From: Augochlora pura
Lineage: Eukaryota; Arthropoda; Insecta; Hymenoptera; Halictidae
Assembly (NCBI RefSeq): GCF_028453695.1
Contig: NC_135781.1
Coordinates: 10,415,640 to 10,479,639 of the forward strand
Direction: 5' to 3'
DNA: 64,000 nt
The notes beneath the pieces were generated by a model. It was not told the DNA's origin and ran no database searches. It worked only from the letters and a program-made list of their open reading frames with translations. Of the stretch, positions 13,102-26,048 are shown one piece after another. A program made the translations under genes and the position numbers. How positions within the stretch are numbered: position 1 is the first letter of the stretch; every line of letters begins with the position of its first letter.

Positions 13102-14428
13102 GAATTAAATTAGAGAATTTATTGTCTCCGAACTATACGTTGTATATTTGTTTGCTGAAAACTACTTAGTTATTTGAGTGAAATTGCTAATTTTATCTTT
13201 ATCATAATAATGACTCGATTGGTTTGTTAATTTCCAGCAGATACTAATGAAATTGGAATACAAGTTTTACTTGATAAGTTAATACATTGTGATAAAAATT
13301 AATTTCCAAAGCTGCAGAAAATTAATCACAGCTAGATATTGGGTCGAGAGAAGCTACACAAGTTAACAAACAATTGTCATTTTTGCCATTTTTATTTTTT
13401 ATTGTGCGATAGTTAAAAAAAAAAGCGAACGAACGTGTAAGTCGAAATTATTGTACAAATTGTTTGTCGATTCTAGCGTTAAGGGTTGTACGAAAGACCC
13501 AAAAATTTTGGCGTTGTCATTAATTGTTCATCGTACTCGAGTCATGAACGAGATCATTTTCTTTTCGATTTTTCCACGTTCAGGAAAGCGCGATAAGAGA
13601 ACATGCTCGTTCGGCACAGGTGTGTTGATCCTCGAATTGAACGCATAATCTATCGAACATAAATCGTCCCTGTTATTTTGTAGTGTAAATAAATAAATCT
13701 TATTGTCATAAAACGGAACCCCTCTTTCTATCCCATAACTAAAACATTGGTCACACATCTCCGCACAAAGGATCTCTTTTTACAAATTGTTTATTACTCA
13801 AGTTGGTTGCATTTAATGCAAATATAAGTAGACTCATGACACTAGAAGTTAATTAATTGCGCAACAAACTTGATTGGTAGCGTTTACATTCTCATAAGAT
13901 TTTTCTCTCTCAATCGTTTATTAATCAATACAAATATAAATAGTTGATAAAGATTTCTGCATCAACAACATCGATTTTAGGATCCGTGACCTCTATTTAG
14001 CAAAAATACGCTCGAACAATGATTCCCACAGTTAAGTACTCTCTCGAACATTTCTTCGATACTCAATCGCGATTGGCAGCATTATCGACGAGATTCATAC
14101 CATTATCAAGCGTTTATCATTTACCAAGTCGCTGTGAACAACTATAGTTCTTAATTCTATCAATTGATCTCTGATTGGAACAACGAATCGTTCCAACACG
14201 GTTTGGCTGCTTAAGTCTAATCACTTCAAAGACTGTATTCAACTTGTATAAGGGTCATCATATTCACCATTAGGCCAACAGAATTGAGTCACATTGCTTC
14301 GACGATTAGTCTTTTCGTTACGTTTCTTCCTTGGTGGCGGTATTAGAGGATGAAGAGTCTTTGCTCGACAATCCTCGGACTTCCTCGAAGAAGATGCGTT
14401 CATCTTCGCAGGAAGCCCATCGATGTAG

Positions 14429-17400
14429 CTAGGGTGGTGAGACTAACGGTGGCTGTTCCTCAGGAACACCGACGTACACTGAATCGCCTAATCGCACGCT
14501 GCCGAGTTGACCCCTGATCCCTAAATGAAATCCCATCACAGGACTCTCACCGAAGAGTCGACGAAGTTCGGGGTCCGATACCTGCCTGTAGCTAGAAGGT
14601 AAATAGTACTATATCAGTCTCATAGTCTACTAGCTCTCAATATTGTGCGGACATTTGAAGATATGTGCGATATGTTACTGACAAAGGTGAGATCTCAAAA
14701 ATTAGACGATTTTATTGACTTAACGATTATATTAAACCATGATGCTTAATGTGTAATTCTTTATCAATAGATACTGCTAGTAATTCTGCAGATATCTTTC
14801 TTCTTGATGATGTATAATGGTTGAACCTAAATGGAAGTTTAAATTAGGCTAGTCTCTTATAGATGCTTCTGATGATTTCGGAGACAGCTTCAGATTCAGA
14901 TTCATACTTATCAATTGTTTAGGATATTACAATCTATGTCATATTTAATGTCGATGATTAACTTACATAAGAATAATTCTAGTTGCAGATCTACTATTTT
15001 TGGAAATACAAGTGATAAATGCATTAAATTTCAATGCTAGTGATTTGTATAGACATACATAGACTTGTAGATAATGTAGACAATGCATGGAACTGATAAA
15101 AGCAGAGTTGGAGTATGCATAGTGTTCTACTTTAGAGACGTTAACCGTCGAAAAATTATAAAAAAAAAGCAAATGAAAGTTGATGAAAATTAAGATTGAA
15201 GAACAATTTCCAAAGCTTATTAAATTCGATACGTACGATTTTAAAGTTTTCAGTGGCTCCACATTAGGACACTTTGTTCCGGTTTCTGGACTGACAGTGG
15301 ACAGTATACACCTTGTGCAAGGCATTAGATTTTTGAAAATCACGTTGCCTATTTTTATCCAGCGCCAGCCATCCTCTTCGTAAGGTAACGCTCCTTTCAC
15401 GATGAAATTAGGACGAAACTGGTCTGGGTTCACCGGGTTATCCAATCGGGTGTTCAAATCTGCCACTGATGCCTCGTTTATAAGACAGTAGCTCGATTCG
15501 TCCGGATAAGCTCCCTGATCGATAAGAAAACATTGTTAACTTCCTTAACTTTATCTGTTAAAATGTCGAATGTCGTGGTTAAAATTACTAAGATTTTTAG
15601 TATGCAACAGAATTAAACTAATACTTCCTATGGTAAATTTTAACTTTCTCATTTCTATTGAATTAACTAAATGATTTTGATATTGTTGGAATTTTCGGAG
15701 TTGATAATCAGCGCTTTACTTGTTGATTACTAATAGATAGCAGATCATTATAAGTTTATAACATCTATGTACTTTTAGGCTACGAGGAGACACGTGCGTC
15801 GACAAGATTAATATCATTTTAAAGAAATTTATTAAGTTTCCACGATCTACTGTCCACGCTCCTGCTAGCCAAGGTGTGAATCGCAATAGAAAACTCACAG
15901 GGTCATCGGCAGTAAAGCCAAACTTCTTCGACTTTTCTCGAAGACTCCGATTCGGCTCAGACAACGGGTAGTAAACCAATCTGAAACCTGTGTCCTCCAT
16001 AAGAAGGAATCTCGATAGCCACCTGGCTGCTTCTTCGCCGCAGTCGCAGGCTGCGACAGGTTGTCCCCAAACGGCCACCCGGAAACTCTTGCCTTGGATC
16101 CGTGACAAGTCGATGGACATCGACATCATTCCAGGTGCTGAGAGCGTTAAGACTGATCCAGACACGCTTGGTGACACCTTTAAGAATAACAAATCAATGA
16201 AATTTTCCAGAAAGAAATAAAATGGAATTAAGATGCTATTTGCAAATAGCTTTAAAAATGGAGATAGACTTGGCATCTTTCCGTATTTATGATAACAATC
16301 GCAATTTCAAATATGAAATAGTCAAACCGTCATAAGAATTTAACGGTACTATTATATTTTTTGTAATTTATTAAACTTAATAAAAGAAGAAATAAATCTC
16401 TGTGTAATACCTAGTTCTTGCAATTAGTACTGACTGTTGCTCAAAAGTTGGCACAATTTTGATCGAGTCAAAAAAGTCAAAACTCATGGAGTCATCGTAT
16501 GAAATCAAACGGTTTTTAATGATCGTCAATATTTCGGTCGATGAATCGCAATGAAAAACGAGTGCTTGTCTCGAGTCAAAAAGGCGCTGCGAAATTAATT
16601 ATTTCCGTTCCATTCCGGTAGCTAATTCTGCAAGTTTTCACGACGATGGGTCGGTTCGTTAATTCTGATTATAAAAGTCCGCCGTTTCCTGAATGGCGCT
16701 ACTTTGGTCCCGTAAAGAAACTTGATCAAAATATGGCTTTTGGGATCGTTACTGCTGGAACTCAACAATCCATGAAGACAGTCGGACACGATTATCTCGC
16801 ATCGGTCCCTTTCTGATCTGCTCGGCCGCTTTCACAGTAATTATTTGTGTTTTCTAACGTGATTTTCGTTTAAGAAGGGAACCTTTTACCTCTTCAATAG
16901 AGATACATTAGATAGAGAGATCGTTCGCTAACTTGAAAGCAGCAATCATTCTCCCATGTTGTATTTATGTTCATTGTAAAACTGTTATTAACCTTTTCGA
17001 GTAAAGAGATTGTTTCACGTAAAAGATTTTATCAGGCTCTCGATAAGACAAAAACGCTATTATTATCGAACAGTTTTGCGCGAAAAGATCCTTAAATAGA
17101 TCCTGCTTTCCTTAGAAAATGACTCGTATCAATTACTTTACTGCTTTGTGAGGCACTTAGCTCTTAATCAACGTCTCTTATGTACTTCCGTCAATCCTCA
17201 TTGCACATTATGTATTCAACACGGCGTATTAAAATCGAATTCTATTAGTACATCCAGATACATAAAATCTCAATGCAACATACATTAGTGAGGCTAACTT
17301 CCTTTCATTAACCTTCGTACACCGAGCAAAAGATTATTACGTACAAATATGGATTGCGTCAGATTCGAAGTTAAAACATAGGAAAAAATTCTTTCCGTAA

Positions 17401-18036
17401 ATTATATTTTAAATAAAAATTCATGATATGATAATTTGCATAAAGACCCACGGTCTAGCGGTTGGCAATGAATAGACTACAGAAATTATGCATTTATGTT
17501 AAAAACGAGTGGATGCAAAATATTTTATGGAATCCATCATTTCCAACTTATTAAATTACTAAAGTTGGAAATAAATTTTAATGTAGTTCCTGCGGTTCGA
17601 GCAGTTAATGCTAGAAACTTTTATATTGCAAAAAGATTCACAACTATCCGGAATAAATATCGGTCTCTCTGACCCAATTACAGTCGATTATAATATGGCA
17701 GCTCGAGGAAGGTCATAAGTGTAACAAGAAGCGTCTTACCAGGACCATTTTTGGCCACTGTCTGGCAGTGACGAAGTGTCCATTGAGATCGATGACCATC
17801 AAGGTTCTATCCCTCATCCAACCGGACTTCAGGCCCAGTTTCGTGCACTCCATGGTGTTCAATCGCACAGGTCCTAGCGACTTAATCGGAAACGCGATCA
17901 GGTCACTGAGCTCGCCGACTTTCCTCCATTGCGTAGGTGGTCTATCCTTTTGGCATTTGGTCTTCCACCACCACCAAATGAAGACGGCCACCGTCCCGGC
18001 ACCAACAGCGACGGCCGACATGTACGTCAGCCGCAT
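14429..18036 (-). CDS. Marc: mARC-type MOSC molybdenum amidoxime reductase
   Basis: Complete four-exon gene on the minus strand: 18036-17740, 16177-15899, 15514-15237 and 14591-14429. Summed length is 1017 nt, giving 338 aa, close to human MARC1/2 (about 335-337). Residues 1-25 hold a hydrophobic anchor with a WWWWK end, fitting N-terminal insertion in the outer mitochondrial membrane. The N-terminal barrel carries IAFPIKSLGPV and GWMRDRTLMVID. The MOSC core carries INEASVADLNTRL, FRPNFIVKG and MPCTRCILSTVSPETGT; one of C258/C261 is the expected molybdenum ligand. The C-terminus has LFGESPVMGFHLGIRG and a GDSVYVG end. The family reduces N-hydroxylated substrates with cytochrome b5 and its reductase. 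The donor of exon 3 is read as gtacgt at 15236, because exon 4 starts CTACAGG after tag, which restores SYRQ. Introns are 1562, 384 and 645 bp. All key family features are intact. Confidence 0.95.
14592..15236 (-). other. mARC intron 3
   Basis: AT-rich, no coding signal. A reading frame continues from exon 3 into this intron but loses all similarity to mARC after SY. Confidence 0.6.
15515..15898 (-). other. mARC intron 2
   Basis: Donor gtgagt and acceptor ttatcgatcag, both phase 0. Nothing else seen. Confidence 0.7.
16178..17739 (-). other. mARC intron 1
   Basis: Donor gtaaga after the WPKMVL codons and acceptor ttattcttaaag. No gene is recognised inside it. Confidence 0.7.
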
Positions 18037-21000
18037 TCTGTCTGCTCGTGAAACGTTCGCCGATTAATTCTCAACAGTCAAGCGACCATGTGAAACGATC
18101 CGCCACGGAACCATTCGGTTAGAATTATGACCGCGCGCCGCGATAAAACGTATTTGCATTGATAACGGCTGTATCTGAATTTAGGATTCGTCGCAATAGA
18201 ACCGTTCAACCGCTCGGCAGGTACAATAGATATGTATACAGATAATTTTCGGCTGTACCATGAAAACAATTATAAAAATACAGGCATTCATCGGTAATTC
18301 GTTCGGTTTTCCTATTTTATTACTACTTACTAAAATATTTTTAATTACTTTAGAACCAATTTTATTTCATTTAAAAAAAATTCATGTCAAAAGGTATTGA
18401 AACTGGTATGGAGTACTGCAAGTGTTATGATATCGAAATCAGAGTAATTGCTAGCATATTTATGAGCGTATATTTATTATACTTGCGAATGAAAAATTTT
18501 GTAATTAAGATACATGAAGTGATGATTGCTGCTTTGATTATCAAGTCTTTGTAGGTTTAAGACTACAGCAACCAATCTATCTTAACACATTGTATGCGGG
18601 ACACGTACTAGTACGTTTTCTGACGATTGATACTTGATACTTATGGTTGTTATTTATATATTTCCATTTATATATTTGTTTATATATATCAATATAAAAT
18701 ACGAAAAGTTGGTTAAAAAATTAAATAATTTTCGATCTATTGAGATTTGAGAAGCACTTGTAAACAATGACTTTATGTATCTATTTATCTCCACGTTTCT
18801 TGGAATGCAAATTGTGTCATATCTCGATAATTACGGTATTGTTATTTTTAACTTGCTACACGACATCGATTACTCTAGTGTTTCTTTCTCTAGTGTTATT
18901 CTGTTTTCCATTTCTGTCTTGTGTTCCTCATCTTTGGAATTATTTATACACAACATAAGATCGTACCATATATTCTTTAAGCATTGCAACTAATTTGTTA
19001 GTATCAGAATGATACAAGGTCTTTCAATCGAGCAGGCCAGTCAGAATTTTATTTATGGAGTAATTGAAATAATAAGTCGATATGCTTTCAGGAACAGTGT
19101 GAAATCTGTCGCAACGTTAAAAAAGGTTCAGAATGGGTGTTAAAGATCAAGTGACACAGCAATACTAATAAAATATGTACAACTGTCATGCGATCACTTC
19201 TGTTGCATACTAAAATAACCGATAAAAAATCGTAACTGATCGTATAGAGTATCACTCGGGTCTATTTCAATCAATCATTACGAACATCCCACATGATTCC
19301 CAACTTCCCAAAATCCAATACGATATAAATAGAAATATTAAATTTTTCTAATCATATTTTCAATGCAGATGCTTAAAAAATCAAAGCCACTATGAATGCA
19401 AAACATTTCAGTTGAACTATTAAACTTAATGAAAAGAATAAATATGTTACTAAATAGGTAGAACAAAAGTTTATATAAAACAACTTAGATAAAAAAAGAA
19501 TCAAAAATGTCTTCCAACTATTGAACAATACAGAAACGTTACAATAGTGTTACATTATTTCACGAAACCTGCTGATTATCTCAGATAATGCCAAGGGAGT
19601 GAAGACTGTGGTGAAAACGAAACAGTGGAAATGAGAGATCCCTGTTTAATTTATTTCTTTCATCGTATAGCAACTCGCGTAGGCAGCGGGAGATGTTAAC
19701 GGACGAACGCGCGCAAACAGGAGACCGGCCAATCTACAATGCAAATCGGCGGTGAAGCGGCTGGTCGAGGAACAAAGACAAAAGGAGACCCCCGGCCGGG
19801 ATCCTTGTTCCTCAACGTTGCACACGAGGCTTTCGTCACTACCTAAACCTTCGCCAACCAGAGCGTGAACGGTTTTTACGTCTGTGTTTCGCGAATCTAT
19901 CGCTGGCTACGTGAGTAGTCATCGCCGGGATTAATGGACGCTAGCGTTCATGACTCAGGAAATTTGATGATAGTCAATCATTGTCCAAGATGATCGTCAT
20001 CGTCGTTAGATAAAGTTTCTAAACCGTACAGTAGCATTCCTTGGAAATATGGTTCACGAAGCACCAGTAGTTATTTTATGTTGTTTCACGAAGATAAGAA
20101 ATATATATTTATCCAGATTTTTAATCATTTTTATTATATTACACTTGACGGCAAAATTAAAGCATTACTAATTTTTGGCTGGAGAATGGTCAATCTTTGA
20201 TTTTTTTTTCACGGTTTTATCGCGAACGAGATTTCATTGGAGTATGTCCGACGACTTCGCTTATGTGTTTCGCAAGACAGACGATATCAGATCGTAATTT
20301 ATATATTTTCCGTTTCTTGATATGACCAGTGTCATGTAGGCCATCAGTATCACACGGTGAGATAGAAATATCTAGAAATACAAGACGACGGTAAAGAATA
20401 CTCGCCGATATCGCGAGAAAGTAATGTCGGATTAGACTGTTCGAATTTGGCGGGTCGTCTTTACGACAGGAAAATTATTTAAACGATATAGATTAGTCGT
20501 CGGTGATTGAACGATCGACAGCAAATGGATGGTTTTATATAACTAAACCGGATCAAGCTGGAATAATGTTGTTATCGATAAATAGAACCTGTAGCGACAT
20601 CCTTTCGTCTCGCTAGAAATCGTAACGCGTACAGCGTAACGGAATACGGAGATACGTTAGGACAACTTGCACAATTTGTTCGTGCTAAAATATCTCCTAT
20701 CGACGACACCGTCATGGGAAAGTAGGCTAGACAAATGTGAACACTTTCGAAAGCTGCGTTTCCGTCTATCGCGCCTTTTTCCCGCGATTGGCAAGACTTG
20801 TAGATAATATGTAATTAATACTCTCCCTGAAAAAAAGTATCGTAAATCTTATTCTAAATAATAGTCTTACAAATGATGAGAGTGATTATAAAATATAGGG
20901 ATTAAAAAAATTGTTATAGATATCGAAAAATTAGTAAAGTTGAGAAGCAATGTCCTGCAATGTGTGTTTCTTGATAATATAGCACTAACAATCTGCACGC

Positions 21001-22154
21001 GACTACAACGTACTTGATTATGTAACTGATCGCTCAAACATTGCTTACTATTAAATGTTACAGTTCAATCTCGTTTTGTATACAAGTTGGGATTGTTTCC
21101 TTAAGCCTGGACCAGGCGCGTGGTCTACCATTGGCGATCACAGGGGTTTACCGTGTCACAGTTCTTCTATGGCCTTTGTTTCATGCACGCACTTCATAAT
21201 AGATGTTAAATAGGTTACACTTAATATAGTTAAGGCATCCTTGACTGTCGAAGGCGTCGCGTGTTTACATAAATACTGATAGTCTAAGACCACGCGACCG
21301 AACAAGTGCGGTAACAGCGCGCTTCTAGTCTAGGATTCTAGAACTATTTAGTAGTAATCGAAAATTGAGGGATGTTTTTTTATACATCTCATTTTTATTT
21401 CATTTTTGCATTTTCTTTTACCTTTAACATTTCCTTTATTTATCGTATGCACTAAATAAAACGATATTGCATAATAATAGTACAATTATGGTCTTATATG
21501 CTCAATTATAAATGGCATATTTAATTCAACAAGATATATATTTATTAAAATATCAAATTTTACTCAAATATTACAGATGTGTAAAGTTTCTTATGTCGGT
21601 ACTTGTAAATAAGACCGATTATTTACTGATATATGAGTCGACCACAGTTTTACTGATATCCAACATGAGCGTATGATTTAATATCGTCACATTCAAATCA
21701 AAGATGCTGATGCACCTGTTCAAGTTCAAGGACACGTGTCTATATCCAATTTTTTTCTAACGAAAGTTCTTCCTAGCCTTGTAGTACTTTCTAAAATTCG
21801 GAAAAGGCTGTAAAAGTCAGCTTATAGAATTGTAATACGCAACCAAGGGTGCATTGTTCTCTTTGCTGGTATCGATTCGCGTTTTTCCTCGGTGCGTGTC
21901 GCGGAAAGGGGAATCGTTCGGGGAGAAGGGCTCGATGTGACAGAACAGACCTTCCCCGTGGAATCAATACCACGGGCGTCGCTCCCCGAGCCGCGAACAA
22001 CAGCGCAAATCATTCTAACGAGGATGCTGGGACGCCAGCTCCAGCCATCTCCTCGCGTCAATTAAACTCGCCGTAACGATTGCGTCAATGTCAACATCGA
22101 AAAAAAAAATTCCTTCCGTTTATTAACGATTCAATGAACGAACAAAACCCTCCC

Positions 22155-22460
22155 ATCTGCTAACGAACAACGCCATTTTCCACCATCCATGTCACAAACG
22201 AAATCTTTTCATTTAGTTTCTATCTGTCAGAAACAAACACCAATTTTCTACAATCGATAATATAACTAAAATTCTTCTACTTGTTAACAAACCACGTCAT
22301 TTTGATGCCAGAAACGAGATCTTCAATTTTGATAATAAAGAACGCTATTATTTACAATTGATAGCAAAACGGGATCTTTCATTCTGATGACAAAGCTAGT
22401 TTCTACAATCGATTCTATAAACATGATTTTCTTATTTGTTAATTAACGATAATATTGCAG
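22155..22460. repeat. Degenerate short-period repeat
   Basis: Recurring GTTAAC(A/G)AAC..ACG(C/T)CATTTT, AAACGAGATCTT / AAACGAAATCTT / AAACGGGATCTT and (T)TCTACAATCGAT words with spacings of about 50-130 bp. The copies are strongly diverged; exact unit boundaries are not clear by eye. Confidence 0.4.
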
Positions 22461-23179
22461 GTAATCGTCATGCACGTGCAATGTTTTAAAAGATAAAACA
22501 AAAAGTAATTTTTAGTAAATTGCGGATTCTAAGCACCCAAGAACTTGATCCATGACGCACTAACAATTATTGTGAAAAAAATGAATGTCTACTGAACAAA
22601 TGAAAAAAATATTAATCTTACAAAAAGATCCACACAAGACCAGGATCTGGCGATTACAAGAATTCCTTGAAAGAAGAGTTCTTTATAGTTAACCCGCGTG
22701 CGCGTCACATGTGGCTACACCGGATCGCAAAGTAGGGTAGAAGAAGGAGAATCGCAATTAATGATTTGCATCGGGTGAACATGCGATTTAAAAAATGAGG
22801 TGTGGTTGGCAGTCCATTCATTTGACACATTTAATAAATACATTCCAGCGTCCTTAGCGAAGGAAACGCAGTAAATTTAAATGGTTTCGCAGCGGTACCA
22901 GAGTTAGAATACAGCCGGTTATCCGTCGGCGAGGCGATTATGATACTCACCCATGGCCAAGGCCGCAGACAAGCCGGACGAGAAGAGAATCGAACAGCCG
23001 TACGGTTGCCGGTCAACGACGCGCAGAGACTGATCTAGGTGATCCAGGCTTCGCTGGATCACGCAACCGCTTCTGTTGCTCGCGAGGAAGGCACCGTTAT
23101 CTATGTATACATACGCACTTACGTTCTGCTATCTGCTCCCTCCCTTCTTGTAGTAAGAACTGTCGGTGCACTCACAGCA

Positions 23180-23205
23180 GCGCGACCACGTGTGAGCACG
23201 TGTGA
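23180..23205. promoter_or_regulatory. Tandem CACGTGTGAG sites
   Basis: Two adjacent copies of an ACGTGTGAG word, each with a CACGTG E-box, about 60 bp left of the palindromic element. They could bind bHLH or bHLH-PAS factors; this is inference from the core only. Confidence 0.35.
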
Positions 23206-23245
23206 GGAGCCATCGCATTGCACACAACACCCAACCCCTAAACAT

Positions 23246-23476
23246 CGTTGCCGTTCATACCTTTAAATGTCACGTGACTCCATTTGTGATGTAATGGTTG
23301 ATCAGTTCAGCAGAATGGAAGTAGAGGGCAGCGTAGTCAACCGATGCAACGTGACCAATCACGAACATGAAAGTATCCCTCGCAACTTTGCTGCCCTCTA
23401 TCTCTACACTCCTGGTCTGCTCATCCATGACATCACGGATGGAGTTCAGTAACATTTAAAGGAATACACGGCAACG
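23246..23476. repeat. 231-bp near-palindrome (foldback element)
   Basis: Left arm 23246-23335 and right arm 23387-23476 are inverted repeats, about three-quarters identical and aligned without gaps over roughly 90 nt, around a ~51-nt centre. Ends are CGTTGCCG and CGGCAACG. Both strands are open over 61 codons simply because of the symmetry; I do not regard these as genes. It could be an old foldback MITE or a source of hairpin RNA. Confidence 0.75.
23269..23278. promoter_or_regulatory. Perfect GTCACGTGAC (CLEAR/M-box type) site
   Basis: A 10-bp perfect palindrome matching the consensus of MITF/TFE-family (lysosomal CLEAR network) sites, roughly 0.8 kb upstream of the VAMP7 5' region. It lies in the left arm of the palindrome; the right arm has GTTACTGAAC instead. 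A regulatory role for VAMP7 is inference. Confidence 0.35.
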
Positions 23477-24055
23477 GTGCTCGGAATGAACCTGGATTCT
23501 CTTCGACATGCGCACCCTGTTCGGACTATGGTACACCGCGCCATTCAAAGAAACCCCATGGTATGATATACTGCAAATTTATGTTTGTTTTATGACCGAA
23601 CCATAAGTACCGAAGGTTCTCAATCATACCTTTAATCTATTATAATCTAACTTCATTAAGATTCGCAAAATTTAAGGATGTTGAAAAAGTAATTGATGTC
23701 AATAATAATTTAAAAAAAAATGGAATAATTTCTTGCATTTGTTTGACAATTACATGCCTAAATCGGGGGTTGTCTTGAAGTTTTAATGACTTCTTAATTA
23801 GTATACCCTGCATATCAATGGACTATAAGAGAAACGACTTTGTAACAATGAAAATGTAGCAATTGGCAATCTTGTTGACAACGATGTAATTGTGTTGCGT
23901 GATAATTACATACCTGATACATGTTTTATTAGACAAAAATATTAATAAAATATTATTCAAATATTATTTTAAAAAATATATTTAAGCAGCTACTTTACCA
24001 TTTCCAAAAATTTAGGATTTGAGAAATACATTTTCAGATAATGCGCTTAGGTTAC

Positions 24056-24064
24056 TGCGCATGC
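24056..24064. promoter_or_regulatory. NRF1-like TGCGCATGC in VAMP7 promoter
   Basis: TGCGCATGC matches the core of NRF1/ewg sites, common in housekeeping promoters. It lies about 300 bp upstream of the predicted end of the VAMP7 non-coding exon. Confidence 0.4.
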
Positions 24065-24099
24065 CTGTGTTGGATCATCGTAGCAGTGAGTGTGTCTGA

Positions 24100-24360
24100 T
24101 CAACTGTCAGCTCAGACTCAGCAGTCAGTGGCAGTTATACCGAGTAATACGTACTTATGTATTAACTGTCATTCAGAACCAGGAGTGTTTTGATTTTCAA
24201 AAACGGCGGTCTATTTTGTGAAGTGACAGTGTTTTCATTTATTACCGTGTTCTCGAATTGTATTTTATAAAGAAAGACAACGCTAATTATTAAAAGCATT
24301 GTCGACGTCGACAAAAAGTGGTTGATCACACCTTCGTTTGTATCATCTAACTCTGCGAAG
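24100..24360 (+). other. Probable VAMP7 5' UTR exon
   Basis: A donor gtaaat at 24361 follows ctctgcgaag. The coding exon of VAMP7 has its own acceptor at 24816, eight bases before the ATG, so an upstream non-coding exon is required and this is the best candidate. The 5' limit is approximate. Confidence 0.5.
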
Positions 24361-24824
24361 GTAAATTCTGTCAACTGTTTACCGTTTAATGTTATAATTC
24401 AAATCTTTGTTTGTAAAACAAATTTTCCAATTTTAATCCACTGAGTAATAATATCAGAGCATGTCTAATAAGATTCCTAGAAACTGTCAGTTCTTTGAGG
24501 TTAGGAACTACTACGTTGTTGTATGATTCACAAAAATGAGCAACACATCCCACTTTATTCATTGCCTTCGTTTAGAAACTGTTACAGTCTCTAAGTAGTT
24601 TTAATCGTTAATAATAAATTTTGTATACTTCTTCGGCAATGTTTAAATATTTCAAAGAAAGCGTCTTGTTTTGAACATTACTCGGCACAATAACAGATAA
24701 CAAAATCGAGTTACGAATGAATGTTATCATTCAATAGTTATGGGATCATGACTCCTAACCTGTTGATTCAAAATATGGAGTTATGAAGTTAAAAACATTG
24801 TTTACTTCTGTTGCAGCTTTCGTC

Positions 24825-25812
24825 ATGCCTATTCTGTGCAGTGTGGTGGCTCGAGGAACAACTGTGCTGGCAAGAAATGTTGCTTGCCAGGGAAATTTTG
24901 AAGAGGTTACACAGAAAGTTCTGGAAATAATACCGCCACAAAATGATAAGTTGACATATACTCAAGGGCCTTACCTATTCCATTATATCTGTGAAGACAA
25001 TATTATCTACTTGTGCATCACGGATAAAGTAAGTTAGCAGGAATCCACTATACTTATTTTGGAGTATTCACTGAAGATTCAACTACAATGTCTGCATTTT
25101 TTCAGGATTTTCAAAAATCCAGAGCCTTTCTATTTCTTACCGAAATCAAGAGAAGATTTTTGGCTCTCTATGGAGATGAAACACAAACTGTAACACAAGC
25201 CTCAGTGGACAAATACTTTGAGACAGTTTTGGGCAATGAAATGGTAAATACAAACTTCTGTTCCTTTGCATACTCATTTGGTTTTGCGCATTCATACACC
25301 TAACAATTGCACATTAATTTTCTTTGTCTAGAGGTATTACAGGGAGTCCAATCATGACATCGACGTAATATCAAAAGTTCATGGAGAACTGGATGAATTA
25401 AAAGATATAATGGTACAGAACATTGACAGTGTCGCCGCGCGCGGAGAACGGCTAGAACTACTTGTAAACAAGACAGACCGTTTAACTGACAATGTGAGTA
25501 CTATCTTAGTTTTATTCTTTGTAAAATGGATCCCAATGGAGATTTTATTGACATTTATTTTTCTAGTCGGTTACGTTCAGAATAACCAGTAGGAACCTGG
25601 CGCGCTCGTTGTTTTGGAAGAATGTTAAAATATACGTAGTCATTGGGGTGATTGCTATTGTAAGTAATTTTGAGTAAGCTAGCTCGATAGAAATCGGCTC
25701 TGATGAAGTTTACTAAAAACAAACATCTTTGTGGTGATTGCAGATCGTCATTTACGTTTTTGTTTCCATTTCTTGTGGTGGAATGGCTTGGCCAAATTGT
25801 GTGGGGAAGTAA
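24825..25812 (+). CDS. Vamp7: VAMP7, longin R-SNARE
   Basis: Five coding exons: 24825-25028, 25106-25243, 25332-25493, 25567-25659 and 25744-25812. All junctions are phase 0, with canonical GT-AG introns of 73-88 bp. The product is 221 aa (human 220). Residues 1 to about 115 form the longin domain (start MPILCSVVARGTTVLA; LFHYICEDNIIYLCITD; SRAFLFLTEIKRRF). The SNARE motif at about 120-185 contains the zero-layer arginine R151 in AARGERLELLVNKTDRL. A single C-terminal membrane anchor follows, ending CGGMAWPNCVGK. The start is the ATG at 24825, because the in-frame ATG at 24783 lies in the 5' intron and the family begins MxILxxVVARGT. VAMP7 mediates late endosome/lysosome and exocytic fusion with Qabc SNAREs. 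Intact and full length. Confidence 0.97.
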
Positions 25813-26012
25813 TTGAAACTACCAATACACAGACAATTAATTATCACCGAAAATTTCTTTCGACACAGCGTACTGGCTGTGAATACATCAATGCAATGTT
25901 TTCGTGTAATTCGAGGGAGCACGGGAAAAAATCCTCGTTTAACATTGTGTATGTAAGAAACTAAAGGGGCAAACTCCGAACTTGTAATAATAGATGAAAC
26001 ACGAATTAGGAG

Positions 26013-26013
<1 letters not shown>

Positions 26014-26043
<30 letters not shown>
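26014..26043. repeat. (AT)n microsatellite
   Basis: About 15 uninterrupted AT units about 200 bp after the VAMP7 stop codon. Confidence 0.9.

Positions 26044-26048
<5 letters not shown>

Larger units (their letters stand above)
11490..14428. other. Intergenic region between left gene and mARC
   Basis: Contains the 3' UTRs of the converging genes, a short hairpin at 12019-12045 and a 40-bp tandem duplication at 13022-13101. No other gene is recognised. Confidence 0.4.
18037..23245. other. Intergenic region mARC to VAMP7
   Basis: The mARC 5' UTR and promoter should lie just right of 18036. mARC (minus) and VAMP7 (plus) are divergent, about 6 kb apart. The region has GC-rich islets near 19,670-19,930 and 21,850-22,070 and a diverged repeat at about 22,155-22,460. 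No coding gene is recognised. Confidence 0.4.

Noticed and set aside
23267..23455. Two 61-codon frames on opposite strands
   Set aside because: They mirror each other because the region is a near-palindrome; explained by the inverted repeat.
24783..24824. Upstream in-frame ATG for VAMP7
   Set aside because: It precedes the acceptor at 24816, so it is intronic; the family start MPIL lies at 24825.
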